From Bacillus sp. FJAT-27264 (GTDB taxonomy: Bacteria > Bacillota > Bacilli > Paenibacillales > Paenibacillaceae), in contig NZ_MAQW01000004.1 of assembly GCF_001682855.1 (NCBI RefSeq), forward strand, positions 1-64,000: 64,000 nucleotides of DNA. Direction: 5' to 3'. The notes below the pieces were generated by a model. That model saw only the letters and a program-made list of their open reading frames with translations, made no database searches and had not been told where the DNA came from. The position numbers and the translations under genes are program-made. Shown here one piece after another: positions 50,890-60,832 of the stretch (its first letter is position 1; the number at the start of each line of letters is the position of its first letter).

Positions 50890-52377
50890 TTATCTAATTT
50901 TAACTCGTTCACGGACGGCTGCCCGATCCGGCGAAGACTTTTTAGTCTGGTTTTTAACATTCTGTCGAAGTTTATAGGCCCGAATAGCATCCTCGACAGA
51001 TAACTCTTTTGGATTTTTTGCAAGAAGTTGTTGGTTACTCAATCGACCGGTTGCATCTACCGATTTTTCAGTGTTCGGATTTTCCATAGCCCGTTCCATT
51101 GATTTATCCACGGCATGAATAATCTCTCTTTTCATGACATCAGGAATCTCTGTTTTTTTAACAAAATAAGTATGTTTTAGCGCTACACCTTTCTCGGAGA
51201 TCCCAAAAGTCATCGTGCTGGTGTTTAACGTGGCGATTATATCTTTTCCGTACAAGACAATGTTATCTGATCCATTGCGAACTATTTTGTTCTTACTGAT
51301 TTGGAAAGGAACCGGCTCTTCATTAGCTTTAATTGGTATTTTAATTTCACCGATCACACCTCTCTCCTCATTTTGCTTTCGCTCTAACTCCTTTTTATGC
51401 ACAACATCTTTCAGCAGATCATTCCAGTCTTCATGGCCTTTTGGATGCAGTATCTTAAGAGTGAAATCACGACGATCTAAATACCCATGAGCCTTAAGTT
51501 CGTTTTCAATAAGCTTGGTTGATTCATGGCCTTGACGGTCATTGTTTAATGCTAAAATAACACCTCGGGTTTCTGGATTGTCTTTCAAATACTGTATGAT
51601 GCCTACACCATGCGCTCCACCGATACCCATCAAATCATTTTTGGGCTGTTGTCCATGAATTTTTAGAAGCGTTGCATAGCTCAAAGCTTCAATTGCACTT
51701 TCCGTTGCGATTAGGTAACCATCGTTTCGATTCAGCTCATTTCTCATAACATACGGATAACGCGGATCACTAAATTCTGCGTCCCCTTTCCAGGAGCGAT
51801 CTGTTAGTGTAGAGCGCTTATTAGCCCAACGAGGTTCCTTGTCAGGATTACGCCCGATAAAGACTGCATTGTGATGATCCCGGTCTTCAAAGATATTCCC
51901 CTTACGAATTTCGCTAATAACGAGTTCCGGACTAATCTTCCGCGTCTTGGTTAGATAGGCGATTACTCGTCTGGAATTTTCAAATTTCTCAGGCACTTTA
52001 AAATTACTTTTATCACTTGGTCTATATTCCCTGTTAACGGTTTCTCGGGTTTTATTTTTAAGCTCTTTTCCAGTCAAGATAGACATAGCTTCTTTAAACG
52101 ACTTACCTTCAAACTGAGTCAAGAAATCCAGGGTATTACCACCCTTAGTAACCAGCTTGTCCCCCCGCATTACCTTCTGAGACTGTACGGACCAGTAATT
52201 CTGGTTAACAATTAGCCCTCCGTATCCTTCAACCCGAAATTCCTTTCCTTCAGGCTTCAGTAGATACGGTTCTATACGGCCTTCCGCTCTTGCTGCTTCA
52301 TTCACGCTTTGCAGATAAGATATAATATCCGTCTGACGCGCTTGTCGAATATCTTCCTTATTATACGGGAGACTCAT
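50890..52377 (-). CDS. DUF3991/TOPRIM plasmid primase-like protein
   Basis: 495 residues; GAGAGG precedes ATG 52377. A DUF3991-like N-terminal domain (about 10-170: QARQTDIISYLQSV and GGNTLDFLTQFEGKSFKEAM), then a TOPRIM domain: DGYLIATESAIEALSYATLL (catalytic Glu) and GVILALNNDRQGHES (acidic motif, here NDR). Such proteins occur on conjugative Gram-positive elements near relaxase genes and may prime or process transferred DNA. The C-terminus is Lys/Arg-rich. Confidence 0.75.
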   Translation of the reverse strand: MSLPYNKEDIRQARQTDIISYLQSVNEAARAEGRIEPYLLKPEGKEFRVEGYGGLIVNQNYWSVQSQKVMRGDKLVTKGGNTLDFLTQFEGKSFKEAMSILTGKELKNKTRETVNREYRPSDKSNFKVPEKFENSRRVIAYLTKTRKISPELVISEIRKGNIFEDRDHHNAVFIGRNPDKEPRWANKRSTLTDRSWKGDAEFSDPRYPYVMRNELNRNDGYLIATESAIEALSYATLLKIHGQQPKNDLMGIGGAHGVGIIQYLKDNPETRGVILALNNDRQGHESTKLIENELKAHGYLDRRDFTLKILHPKGHEDWNDLLKDVVHKKELERKQNEERGVIGEIKIPIKANEEPVPFQISKNKIVRNGSDNIVLYGKDIIATLNTSTMTFGISEKGVALKHTYFVKKTEIPDVMKREIIHAVDKSMERAMENPNTEKSVDATGRLSNQQLLAKNPKELSVEDAIRAYKLRQNVKNQTKKSSPDRAAVRERVKIR

Positions 52378-52495
52378 GTCCTTAAACCTCTCTTCTCTTT
52401 AGAATCTAGTTAGTTCCATAAAATTCCGATCTAATTCCCCAGTAAATCACCCCCTTAAAGGAAGCAGTAATTAGACACATCATTGAGCAATACGG

Positions 52496-52867
52496 TTATT
52501 CGGATGCAGCTTTACCATCAATAGCCAGCCATCCATCAGATGTAATAGCTTTAATATCAAGCAACCGCTTGATTTCACCCGATCCAGTTCCTGGGAAGGC
52601 TCTAAAAGCTTTTAGCTTTTTCAGATTAGTTTCAATCAGATCCGTAGTTTGGAATTTTGAAAAGTCTTCATCAGTTCCACCTACCAGCATGTAAAAATTG
52701 CGTTGATCTGTATAAAGAATTTCTAAATCCAGGCAAAAATCAACTATCCCAAACTGTCTTTCAATAAAGAGAAGGAACTTTGTTATTAAATGTGTGTTCT
52801 TTACGAGTTCTGAAAATAGTTGGATCATTGGTGAATCTGAATTTATTGAATATGCTTTGATCATCAT
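52496..52867 (-). CDS. Hypothetical protein, 123 aa
   Basis: AAGGGAG precedes ATG 52867. Soluble; no motif recognised. Part of the transfer operon by position. Confidence 0.6.
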   Translation of the reverse strand: MMIKAYSINSDSPMIQLFSELVKNTHLITKFLLFIERQFGIVDFCLDLEILYTDQRNFYMLVGGTDEDFSKFQTTDLIETNLKKLKAFRAFPGTGSGEIKRLLDIKAITSDGWLAIDGKAASE

Positions 52868-52930
52868 GCCTTAAACACTCCCTTAATAAAATTGGGTAAT
52901 CCGAACCCCCATTGCCTGAAGTTTTGTAGA

Positions 52931-53293
52931 CTAATCATGATATTTTATTGGATTAAGCAAATCAGTTTCCAATTGAACTAACGTATCCTCCCACAGTTTG
53001 TCGGGTTCTGTGTTTTTATTATGAATTTTGCAATTTCTATACAAGAGTATAAAAGTTCCATTTGATTCAATTACAAAATCAATAACCCACCAAAAATGCA
53101 AGCTACCTGCAATTCCTAAGACCTCTTTATAATCTTTTGTTTTGTTGATTGTAATCGTCATCTTTTCTCTTTCGTTTAGATTAGCCTCGATAATTGCATC
53201 TCTTATTTTGAATAAAGTGCTAAATTTGTCCTTATATTTCTCCATCTTTTTGTGTGAAATGTACTGATCCCAAGTGTAGCTTGTAATTTTCAA
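52931..53293 (-). CDS. Hypothetical protein, 120 aa
   Basis: TTG 53293 with GAGAGG 8 nt upstream. Soluble alpha/beta protein, basic N-terminus; no family recognised. Lies between the coupling protein and 52496 gene. Confidence 0.55.
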   Translation of the reverse strand: MKITSYTWDQYISHKKMEKYKDKFSTLFKIRDAIIEANLNEREKMTITINKTKDYKEVLGIAGSLHFWWVIDFVIESNGTFILLYRNCKIHNKNTEPDKLWEDTLVQLETDLLNPIKYHD

Positions 53294-53356
53294 AGTAAAA
53301 TCCTCTCCTCCGGCAGTCTATAACTTTATTTTCTTTGTACACCCATAAAATCCAAC

Positions 53357-55996
53357 TCAATAGAGATCATCCAGCAGACTACTCATAGTAGGTGAGGGGT
53401 TCGAATTGTCTGAATCGGAATCGGATTCCGATTCATTAATTTCCACCAAACTCTCGTAGCTAATTGATTCATCATCATTACCAGTATTAGAAATGTTTAC
53501 TATCTCTTGTGGACTTGGGGTTGGTTGCTGATATTGTGCCATTCGTTGTTTTCTAGCTTCACGTTCTGCTTCAAATTCAGCATCATGTTCCTGCATCTGC
53601 TGCTGGATCAGCCTCATAGCCTCTTCCTGTAAAGTCTCAGGATTCGTGATAGTTAGATTGAGTTCTTCTCCAAAGATCTGCATATCATCTTCAGATGCCT
53701 TTTTATGTTCAGCATATTCCAATGAAACGCCAGTTTCTGCAAGAGATTTCAAAAGCTTATCTTGAGCAACGTGACGTTCTTCATATGGGACTTCAAAAGG
53801 TTCATAGATTTGTTTGTGTTGATCTTGAGAAGAGACCTTCGATAAATTCTCATGAACGGCTTCACTCGTTTGTATTTCTGTAGCCACCTGTTGCTGAACT
53901 TCACCGGAGTCCCCATAAATTTTGCTTAGCACATCTGATTGATGAGTTGAGTCAGAAATTTCAATTTCAGGATTTTCTTCTTTTTCCATCGCACTTTGAT
54001 ATACTCCAGCAGTCGCCAAGAATTCCTCAAAATCAAAAAAGCTATACTGCTTATATGACTGGGCTTTGTAATTGGCAACAGGCCTTTTTTCATAATCTTT
54101 ATACAATTCATGTTCTGTGTACGGAGTCTTTTGCGTTTTAAACGGATACGCACCATTTTGCACAATAATATTTATCTTCCGGGAGCTACGCTTAATCTCA
54201 GAAGCGTCCATCAGTTTACGTTGTTGATATTGCTCGCTTATGTTCTTGTCTCCCAAAGTGATTTTTCCAGGATCGTTGGATACACTCTGGACTTTAATAG
54301 TCATATCGCCCAAAGTCTTCGACATCGATTCGGCAGTCTTATCATCATTTGTTCCCAAGAACACAGTTGTGTCGCAAGCGGCAGCAATGATATCTGCCGA
54401 CTCTTTATAAAGATTATCAAGTTGACTTCGAGTTTGAAGTATGATCTGTGCTGAAATACCTTTTGAACGCATAACAGACATCCGCTCTGCAAAGTCTGGA
54501 ACATATCCGATATTGGCGAACTCATCCATAATCAACCGAACTCCCACTGGTAACGTATCTCCGTACTTACGAGCAACAGTCCACAACTCCTGAAATATTT
54601 GCGCAAACAGCAAAGAAGTCACTGACTTAAAGGTTTTATCAGCATCAGGAATAACCAAAAACAAAGCCATTTTCCTTTGGCCTAAATCGCCAAGCTTAAA
54701 ACTCGAATGACTGGTCAAGTCTTGGACACTTTGGTTGGTCCATAGCTGCAGGTGACTGGAGAATCCAATCAAAATACCAGTCCGAGTTTTTTCTTCTGCA
54801 AATGCAAAAATCTTGAATTTCATTTTTGATGGATGATTGAATGGAAGATTATCAAACATTGCATTAAGAAGTAATTCATCATTACCAACGGTGAGAATTA
54901 GACTCAAAACATTAGTAAGATTTTGGTCTTCCTCGGGCAGTTCAAACTTTACAAATAATATTAGTGAAGCTAATAGTGCATTCTCAGCACGTTCCCAAAA
55001 AGGGTCGCCTCCACCTCGATGCCCTAGCGAACTGTTTGATATGATCGTCGCTGACAATTTCTCTGCTTCAATAGGATCACGGACATAATCGAGTGCGTTC
55101 CAATTTGCAGAAAGCCAAAGGTCGATCAGATTCACCATGACAACCTCATAACCATTTTTCTCCAAAATCCCCGCAGTGTCTTCGTAGTTCTCCCCCTTGG
55201 GGTCAACTACAACAAGACTATATTCAGATGGTAGCTTTCTCCGACTAGAATCTTTCTTCCGACTTACAGCAGGCCAATTTAGCCGATTCGAAATGATTTT
55301 ACCGATAGGTCCTAATGCTCGAACAATGAACAAACGAATTAGCATTTTAAATGAGTCTTTAGGAACAAACTTAAGGATCGTATTCAAAATTTGTGTTTTA
55401 ACCCAAGTGTAGCTCTTACCTATACCCGATCCGCCATAGACTATAAAGTTTTGATTGTACTCGCTATCCGGAGGTAGTGTGACATATTTTCTACGGAAGT
55501 CATTGATAAAATTCCTACGGGATTCATTGATTAAATAACCAATGATTACACCAGGGCCGTTTCTTTCATTGACAGGTCGCTTGGACATTTCTCCTAAACG
55601 GAAGATCTCTTTTTTCTTTGCCCACCTTGACGAACCATGGCTCCCATACTTACTGGCATTGTCAAACTTTCGTTTTCGCCATTTACGAAATATAAGATTG
55701 TAATAAAGGATTAAATATATAAACGGCGTGGCCCAAAGCATTCGCTTCTGAGTATCTTTTTGAAATTCGTTTTGAGGGTGAAGCATTTTATCTAAGGTGT
55801 TAGACGGCTGTTTCACCCAATAGGTTAACCAATTTTCAGCTCGAATCCTTACCGGCGATGGCTCTCCCGCCCTAGGAGACTTCCATGAAGTTTCATCCGT
55901 AATCTTCCAAAGAGCCATGGCTGAACCTGTTACGTAAAAATGAATCGGTAATAATAAAAGCATACTTAGCAAAATAACAATTAAACGCTTAGACAT
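53357..55996 (-). CDS. VirD4/TraG-type coupling protein (T4CP)
   Basis: 879 residues; AGGGGAG precedes ATG 55996. Two N-terminal helices (about 5-24 and 88-104), Walker A GGSGIGKSY at 188-196, Walker B VRLIMDEFANIGYVP near 490, then QIILQTRSQLDNLY of TraG/VirD4 proteins. The protein binds relaxase-DNA at the membrane and pumps it to the transfer channel. The C-terminal 250 residues are acidic and Gln-rich, unlike short T4CPs, perhaps for partner binding. Confidence 0.92.
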   Translation of the reverse strand: MSKRLIVILLSMLLLLPIHFYVTGSAMALWKITDETSWKSPRAGEPSPVRIRAENWLTYWVKQPSNTLDKMLHPQNEFQKDTQKRMLWATPFIYLILYYNLIFRKWRKRKFDNASKYGSHGSSRWAKKKEIFRLGEMSKRPVNERNGPGVIIGYLINESRRNFINDFRRKYVTLPPDSEYNQNFIVYGGSGIGKSYTWVKTQILNTILKFVPKDSFKMLIRLFIVRALGPIGKIISNRLNWPAVSRKKDSSRRKLPSEYSLVVVDPKGENYEDTAGILEKNGYEVVMVNLIDLWLSANWNALDYVRDPIEAEKLSATIISNSSLGHRGGGDPFWERAENALLASLILFVKFELPEEDQNLTNVLSLILTVGNDELLLNAMFDNLPFNHPSKMKFKIFAFAEEKTRTGILIGFSSHLQLWTNQSVQDLTSHSSFKLGDLGQRKMALFLVIPDADKTFKSVTSLLFAQIFQELWTVARKYGDTLPVGVRLIMDEFANIGYVPDFAERMSVMRSKGISAQIILQTRSQLDNLYKESADIIAAACDTTVFLGTNDDKTAESMSKTLGDMTIKVQSVSNDPGKITLGDKNISEQYQQRKLMDASEIKRSSRKINIIVQNGAYPFKTQKTPYTEHELYKDYEKRPVANYKAQSYKQYSFFDFEEFLATAGVYQSAMEKEENPEIEISDSTHQSDVLSKIYGDSGEVQQQVATEIQTSEAVHENLSKVSSQDQHKQIYEPFEVPYEERHVAQDKLLKSLAETGVSLEYAEHKKASEDDMQIFGEELNLTITNPETLQEEAMRLIQQQMQEHDAEFEAEREARKQRMAQYQQPTPSPQEIVNISNTGNDDESISYESLVEINESESDSDSDNSNPSPTMSSLLDDLY

Positions 55997-56015
55997 AAGA
56001 CATCACACTCCCCTA

Positions 56016-56459
56016 TCAAAAATGAGTATTCGAATCGTCAACGAAAGCCTTGTAAAAGCGTTCTTGAATGTCAGACCAGTCCAACAAAAGTACCCCTGGT
56101 AAAGCTTTAATAACGGATGCATATCCATCCCAAATACTCCAATTATCAGTTAAATCAAATGCAAAGAAATCTGCGATATTCTCAGGTATATGTGTTTCTC
56201 GAACTTCTTCGGCCAAGTTCAATGCCTTCAGCGTGTCTAAGAGAATTGAAACAGGCAAAACGCCCTCTCCATCGCAGACCTCAGAATATTGATTCTGAAA
56301 AGCATATACCAATACATCCATCATTAACGGCTCAACATTAGATAGCGCAAATTTTGTATTCATACTTGATATACATGAATTATGGAATGAATAGCAATAG
56401 AAATTATCACTATTCATTCCACTCTTGATGGCCAATTTACGTAAAACGGTTTCTTGCAT
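56016..56459 (-). CDS. Hypothetical protein between relaxase and T4CP, 147 aa
   Basis: ATG 56459 with AAAGGAGG, preferred over a start 21 codons earlier. Acidic C-terminus, soluble; contains two Cys near residue 22-30. Sits between two core transfer genes, so it may belong to the relaxosome. Confidence 0.65.
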   Translation of the reverse strand: MQETVLRKLAIKSGMNSDNFYCYSFHNSCISSMNTKFALSNVEPLMMDVLVYAFQNQYSEVCDGEGVLPVSILLDTLKALNLAEEVRETHIPENIADFFAFDLTDNWSIWDGYASVIKALPGVLLLDWSDIQERFYKAFVDDSNTHF

Positions 56460-56530
56460 GGTTGTCCTCCTTTGATATGATATAAGAGAAGAGTAATAAA
56501 TAAAAGATGATACCTGTCTCATTAACTAAA

Positions 56531-59239
56531 CTACCTCCCCCGACTACCCTTCTCATTTTGTTGCTCTTCCCTTTCCATCTGATGCTCGATCCGTTTAAGC
56601 ATTTTACGTTTTTCCAATTCATTCTTCGCCTCATTCTTCCGCATTTCTCGGATGATATTTTTCCCCAGCGAACGTAAAAACTTGGAAGCAAAGGATTGAT
56701 TCATCTTCATAGATTCTTTTTCGTGTCTCCACATCCAAGGAACATCCTTAAGACCAAGCATCCTGCAAACCTCGGCAAATCGTTTTTTACTGATTACCGG
56801 TTCTCTCCGCCAATCTCTTAAATCCTTTACGTGCTTCTCAGCAGCCGTCACAGCTCGATCAATTTTTTCCAATGAAATCTGAGTTCCAGATCGTTCTTTC
56901 CAGTCCAAAATCAATTTTAAGACTTCTTCAGTCTTCAAACCCGCTGAATATAAGACAAGCGCCATATCCCTTATAAACTGATACACCTCATCTTTAATAC
57001 CATAGAATTTAGCGAATGCCTCAACATCTTGGGTTCGCTGTTCAGACTTCAGAATTAGCTCTTCACGGATACCCTCTGAAAGCACTCCATGGCGACCCTG
57101 CCACTCGTCAATCAATTTTGGTACCACATGCTTCTCTTCCGGATCATTGCGCATGAATCGGACAAACATATCAGCCAACCATTTTCGCAAACTCGAATCT
57201 TCAGTCGCCTTATCCGACCCCAGCAGTTTCTCTTTGGCTTCCTTGAATAGCTGCGGATCGATAATCAATTCCTCTTGTCTACTCCATGGGTAATCAAAGG
57301 ACAATCCCAAGTTGTCCATCAATCGCCCCCAAGTTGGTTTTCGCAAGTATTTAGGATCACTGTTCTCCTTCTCTTTGCTCTCATTTTCCGATAAGGTCGT
57401 CAAAATCGATTTGATGTTTACCTCATTTTCATACCCATTACGCCTTACCCATTTTTCTAGAAAATCGCGCATTCGGTCTGTACTAAACCCAAGATGCCTC
57501 AAAGCTACTGCCATTGTAAATCCTGTCCAACTCCGATCTTCATGGTTAGAGCAAGAGGATTCAGCGAAAGCTTCGATCACTTCCTTAGATGTCTCGGCGT
57601 TAACTTCCTGCGTTTCCTTCATTGTCCATGGGTATTCGCCTGGGTCAAGACCTACTCCTTCCATCATCTTTTTAAAGTCACGCTCAGTTACAAGCGTTTG
57701 ATCTGCCTTTAAGATTTCCTTATTCGCTGCCTTAAGTGCATTATCAAGATCAGTAGGTTCAACCGCAATAACTTTGTCCAACAAGATCTGCTTTATCTCT
57801 TTATCGGTAGCCCCTGAAAATTTCAGAATATGTATCAGGTCACTCTCTTCTTTTCCGGATCGATCTGAATTTCTGGGGCTTTCAATATCTTCATCTAAAT
57901 CGTTCAGATGATCAACCAAAGCTTCGATCTCCGACTTATCAAGACCCAATGAAGCATGGTTTTTCCATGACTCAAAAACCCGTTTCTGTTCCTCTGCATT
58001 AAATCGAAAACCCCGTAATATTTTTATTTGTTCAGTCATGACTTTGGTAGGAACCGGATCGATCACGGGTTTGATTGCCTCCGAAAATTTACTCACGACA
58101 ATAGCAGCTTTATCCGGATCAATTTGAAAAGTCCTGTCTTTCCCAGACTCGACAGCGCCGCGTAAAATAATTTGAGCCAATCTTTTCTTCAAATCAGCTT
58201 CAGCCTTCTTATGAGAGGCTTCAATGTCTTCAGGTTTGAAAGAATACTGCCGTGTCATGTCTTCCACAGCTTTAAAGTATCGTTCTCTTGTTTCATTGAA
58301 CTGTGGCTGGCTAATCACCCACCCTGCCATTTCATCCAGCTTATCCTTCACTGCCGGAGACATGTACTGATATGCCATGCGACCACGCTGTGGCAGCATC
58401 CCTCTAAGCAGCTCTAAATCCATAGCAAATCTGTCTGCTTGAAAATCATGGATCTGAGGAATATTATATTCAACCGGCATCGCTCCACTCGCTAAGAGCA
58501 TAAGATCAATACCTTCTTGTTCTCTCCGAATATCCCGAATTAAATCAACTTTATCCAAGACAGTGCCAGTAGTCATTTCACGCATCAACTCACGCATCAT
58601 CGTTTTTTCCGTATTAAGTTGCAAACGTTCTTTTGCATATATTTCTTTCATGAAAGCCTTTTTTACAGCTTTTCGTTCAAAATCACTCATTTTCCCAATC
58701 TTCCGTTTGGGATTCTTTTCCCACATAATCAAATGTACGTGAGGGTGTCCTGGCTCATTATGAAAAGCAGCCGCCCATTTCAAATTAGAAACACCGATCC
58801 CCATTTTTTCCCCTGCCTCGTTAATAGAGGCACGAAGTGCAGTTTCCCAAGCTGACCGATCAGTCATTCCTAAACGAACTGCATCAGTCTCTTTCAAAGA
58901 CAAAACCATTCGCCAAACAATTCCTTTATGAGCTAAAAGCTCCTTCTGGATGTCTGCCGGATTTGGATGATCTTCATCGTCAACGAACAGTCCGTGACTT
59001 CTTGGTCTCTGATGAATATATCCAAGATGACCAGCCGGCGATTCAGGATCATACGTAACTTCTTGTTCCGGAGACAAGGACCCTTTATCTACCCCCTGCC
59101 TAAAACCAATGTACATAACATGAGCTGCATTTTTTTCCCTTGCTTCAGGATCTCGGCTCGGATCATAAAACCGAACCTTCATAACAAATGGAGCATCATG
59201 TCTTCGCCCTCCGCCACCACCCCTTTTTGGATCTGGCAT
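56531..59239 (-). CDS. MobL-like relaxase, 902 aa
   Basis: GGAG lies 11 nt before ATG 59239. N-terminal relaxase domain: candidate nucleophiles Y25 and Y43 (HVMYIGFR), GIVWRMVLSLKE (106-117), and the metal-binding His cluster FHNEPGHPHVHLIMWE (159-174) typical of MobL/MobP proteins. It would nick oriT and stay bound to the 5' end. The long C-terminus (250-902) is helical with repeated motifs such as DPGEYPWTMKE, SFDYPWSRQE and KDVPWMWRHEK (three PW modules), unusual and probably for partner binding. Upstream of it lie the accessory protein and candidate oriT. Confidence 0.88.
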   Translation of the reverse strand: MPDPKRGGGGGRRHDAPFVMKVRFYDPSRDPEAREKNAAHVMYIGFRQGVDKGSLSPEQEVTYDPESPAGHLGYIHQRPRSHGLFVDDEDHPNPADIQKELLAHKGIVWRMVLSLKETDAVRLGMTDRSAWETALRASINEAGEKMGIGVSNLKWAAAFHNEPGHPHVHLIMWEKNPKRKIGKMSDFERKAVKKAFMKEIYAKERLQLNTEKTMMRELMREMTTGTVLDKVDLIRDIRREQEGIDLMLLASGAMPVEYNIPQIHDFQADRFAMDLELLRGMLPQRGRMAYQYMSPAVKDKLDEMAGWVISQPQFNETRERYFKAVEDMTRQYSFKPEDIEASHKKAEADLKKRLAQIILRGAVESGKDRTFQIDPDKAAIVVSKFSEAIKPVIDPVPTKVMTEQIKILRGFRFNAEEQKRVFESWKNHASLGLDKSEIEALVDHLNDLDEDIESPRNSDRSGKEESDLIHILKFSGATDKEIKQILLDKVIAVEPTDLDNALKAANKEILKADQTLVTERDFKKMMEGVGLDPGEYPWTMKETQEVNAETSKEVIEAFAESSCSNHEDRSWTGFTMAVALRHLGFSTDRMRDFLEKWVRRNGYENEVNIKSILTTLSENESKEKENSDPKYLRKPTWGRLMDNLGLSFDYPWSRQEELIIDPQLFKEAKEKLLGSDKATEDSSLRKWLADMFVRFMRNDPEEKHVVPKLIDEWQGRHGVLSEGIREELILKSEQRTQDVEAFAKFYGIKDEVYQFIRDMALVLYSAGLKTEEVLKLILDWKERSGTQISLEKIDRAVTAAEKHVKDLRDWRREPVISKKRFAEVCRMLGLKDVPWMWRHEKESMKMNQSFASKFLRSLGKNIIREMRKNEAKNELEKRKMLKRIEHQMEREEQQNEKGSRGR

Positions 59240-59291
59240 CTTGGATCACTCTCCTACCTCTGTCTAAATTGATGTTTGTTTAAGAGAGATC

Positions 59292-59687
59292 TTAATTTCT
59301 CTTCTGATCACGAAGTGGGTTGTTTGAAAAGCTGACCGCTTTCGCATTCGCTTGCTGAAACATGGTAGGGGCATCCATTTTCAAATTTTCTGCGATAAGT
59401 AACAGCAAGTTCATAGCTGTTGCACTAGCAACGGTATCTTTATAAACCATGGCTGCTAATCGATTCTCGAAAGCAGTTGTTTTAGATTGAAGAACCCTCC
59501 CTAAAACTGCTGCTACATGATCTACGCCTTCATTCGCATGACTTTCATCAATAGCAGCTTCCAGAACTTTGCGACTGAAATCAGAAAGACTTTCTCCTCG
59601 TTTCTTCGCAATTCCCTGCAAATTTTCTTTGAATTTTTTATCACAACGAATACGGATAACATCGTCATAATTACCTATTTCTGGCAT
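59292..59687 (-). CDS. Relaxosome accessory protein, 131 aa
   Basis: ATG 59687 with GGGAGGG is preferred over an earlier start. VIRIRCDKKFKENLQGIAKK then RGESLSDFSRKVLEA fits a ribbon-helix-helix protein of the MobC type, which binds oriT and helps the relaxase. An extended -10 (TGATATAAT) lies at 59748-59756. Directly upstream is the oriT candidate. Confidence 0.75.
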   Translation of the reverse strand: MPEIGNYDDVIRIRCDKKFKENLQGIAKKRGESLSDFSRKVLEAAIDESHANEGVDHVAAVLGRVLQSKTTAFENRLAAMVYKDTVASATAMNLLLLIAENLKMDAPTMFQQANAKAVSFSNNPLRDQKRN

Positions 59688-59789
59688 CTTCTTTCCCTCC
59701 CATTGAAATGTAGCAACAATTAACGCCACAATTAAAGATATATCAATACTATTATATCATATTTATGTATCTACAAATATATCCACAAA

Positions 59790-60060
59790 ATCATAAATGT
59801 AGCTACGAACAGTGCTACATATAAAAACCATAGTAGCAGGCTTTGCCTGATATCTGTAGCACCGAACGGTGCTACACCCTTATCCTGCCCTAAACAACTA
59901 CCCCTCGTTCCCTCGGGGTATTGTTGTTTTTGACGCGGCCCCGTTGCGGTCGTCCCGACCGCCACCCGCACCACCGCCAGCCCCGGAATACCCCCTTGGC
60001 TGGCGGTTGCCCCGGCCAAATGGCCGGGGCTTTTTCTAACCGGCTGCGCCGGTTAGTTTC
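59790..60060. other. Candidate origin of transfer (oriT)
   Basis: TATCCTGC at 59881-59888 matches the nick consensus of IncP/MOB-P plasmids (YATCCTG/Y). Four bases before it is a perfect 9-bp inverted repeat TGTAGCACC/GGTGCTACA (59855-59863, 59868-59876), and a partial copy, GTAGCTACGAACAGTGCTAC, at 59800. Further hairpins follow at 59893-59929, 59968-60000, 60009-60028 and 60039-60056. Position beside relaxase and MobC-like genes supports the call. Confidence 0.65.
60008..60036 (+). terminator. GC-rich hairpin with T-run in the oriT region
   Basis: CCCCGGCCA/TGGCCGGGG followed by CTTTTTCT on the plus strand; could be a terminator or part of oriT structure. Confidence 0.5.
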
Positions 60061-60173
60061 TTTTTCTGCGGCCCAGCCGTCCCGCCTTCCCCCAGACGAT
60101 CCAGAAAATACTTTATTCGAGAGCAAAAATATTATCCCTTTTTTTACCACATTAGTTGGCATTAAGCCTCTAA

Positions 60174-60417
60174 CGGGGCCGGGAAAAAATGAAGTTGCTA
60201 CATCGATAGTAAGATAAATATCTTACAGCTAAAACCCTTACTATAAAAGGAATACGGCTTACATGTAAGATAAATATAAGATATATACAAAAATACTTTA
60301 TAATATCTTACAAAAGACCTAAAACCCTTGATACACTTCGATTTTATCTGTAAGATATTCGGTAGATTAATAGATACGATTAAGGAAAGATAGTCGATTA
60401 AAAGACTACTATCTTAC
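60174..60417. repeat. CGGG box and GTAAGATA cluster beside oriT
   Basis: CGGGGCCGGGAAAAA at 60174-60188, then GTAAGATA at 60209 with TATCTTAC at 60219, further boxes near 60264, 60303, 60350 and 60411. No gene lies in 59688-60502; the stretch is regulatory. Confidence 0.6.
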
Positions 60418-60467
60418 GAAAAATGCCGGAAGGCTGGGCGATTTCCCCAGCCTTCCGGCATTTTTCG
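60417..60467. terminator. Strong bidirectional terminator
   Basis: Perfect 22-bp arms (CGAAAAATGCCGGAAGGCTG GG and complement) with a 7-nt loop and T-runs on both strands. Ends the 60.5-62.7 kb transcript. Confidence 0.85.
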
Positions 60468-60502
60468 TCGTTTTTTTATCCCCGTACTTCAGGGAGGTTT
60501 TT

Positions 60503-60736
60503 TCAGTGCAACTGTGGAAGCTCTTCAAATGATATTGAATCTACCTTATTTCGCATTTCATTCATCTGACTTATGATCTGACGCATTAGCTCATGATCAT
60601 TTATATTCGCTGCGAGCTGGCCCAACGTCGAAAGGGCACCAACCCCCTGCTTAGCAGGAATCACACCATCATGCACATTTTTTAAAGTACGGTTCATTTC
60701 CATAACGATGAAAGAAGTGATCTGCTCCCTGGTCAT
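60503..60736 (-). CDS. Hypothetical helical protein, 77 aa
   Basis: GAAGGAGG precedes ATG 60736. All-helical; ITSFIVMEMNRTLKNVHDGV and MRQIISQMNEMRNKV. No motif recognised. Confidence 0.6.
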   Translation of the reverse strand: MTREQITSFIVMEMNRTLKNVHDGVIPAKQGVGALSTLGQLAANINDHELMRQIISQMNEMRNKVDSISFEELPQLH

Positions 60737-60832
60737 TCCTTTCCCTCCTTCGGAACGGAGAGGATCAGCAGCCGCCTTTATCCTTTCCGTTCCGTATCTT
60801 ATTATTAATGAATCATTATAATTTGATGACCA

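Noticed and set aside
59890..60162. Minus-strand frames crossing the GC-rich hairpins
   Set aside because: Low-complexity Gly/Arg/Pro translation through palindromes; the DNA is better explained as oriT.
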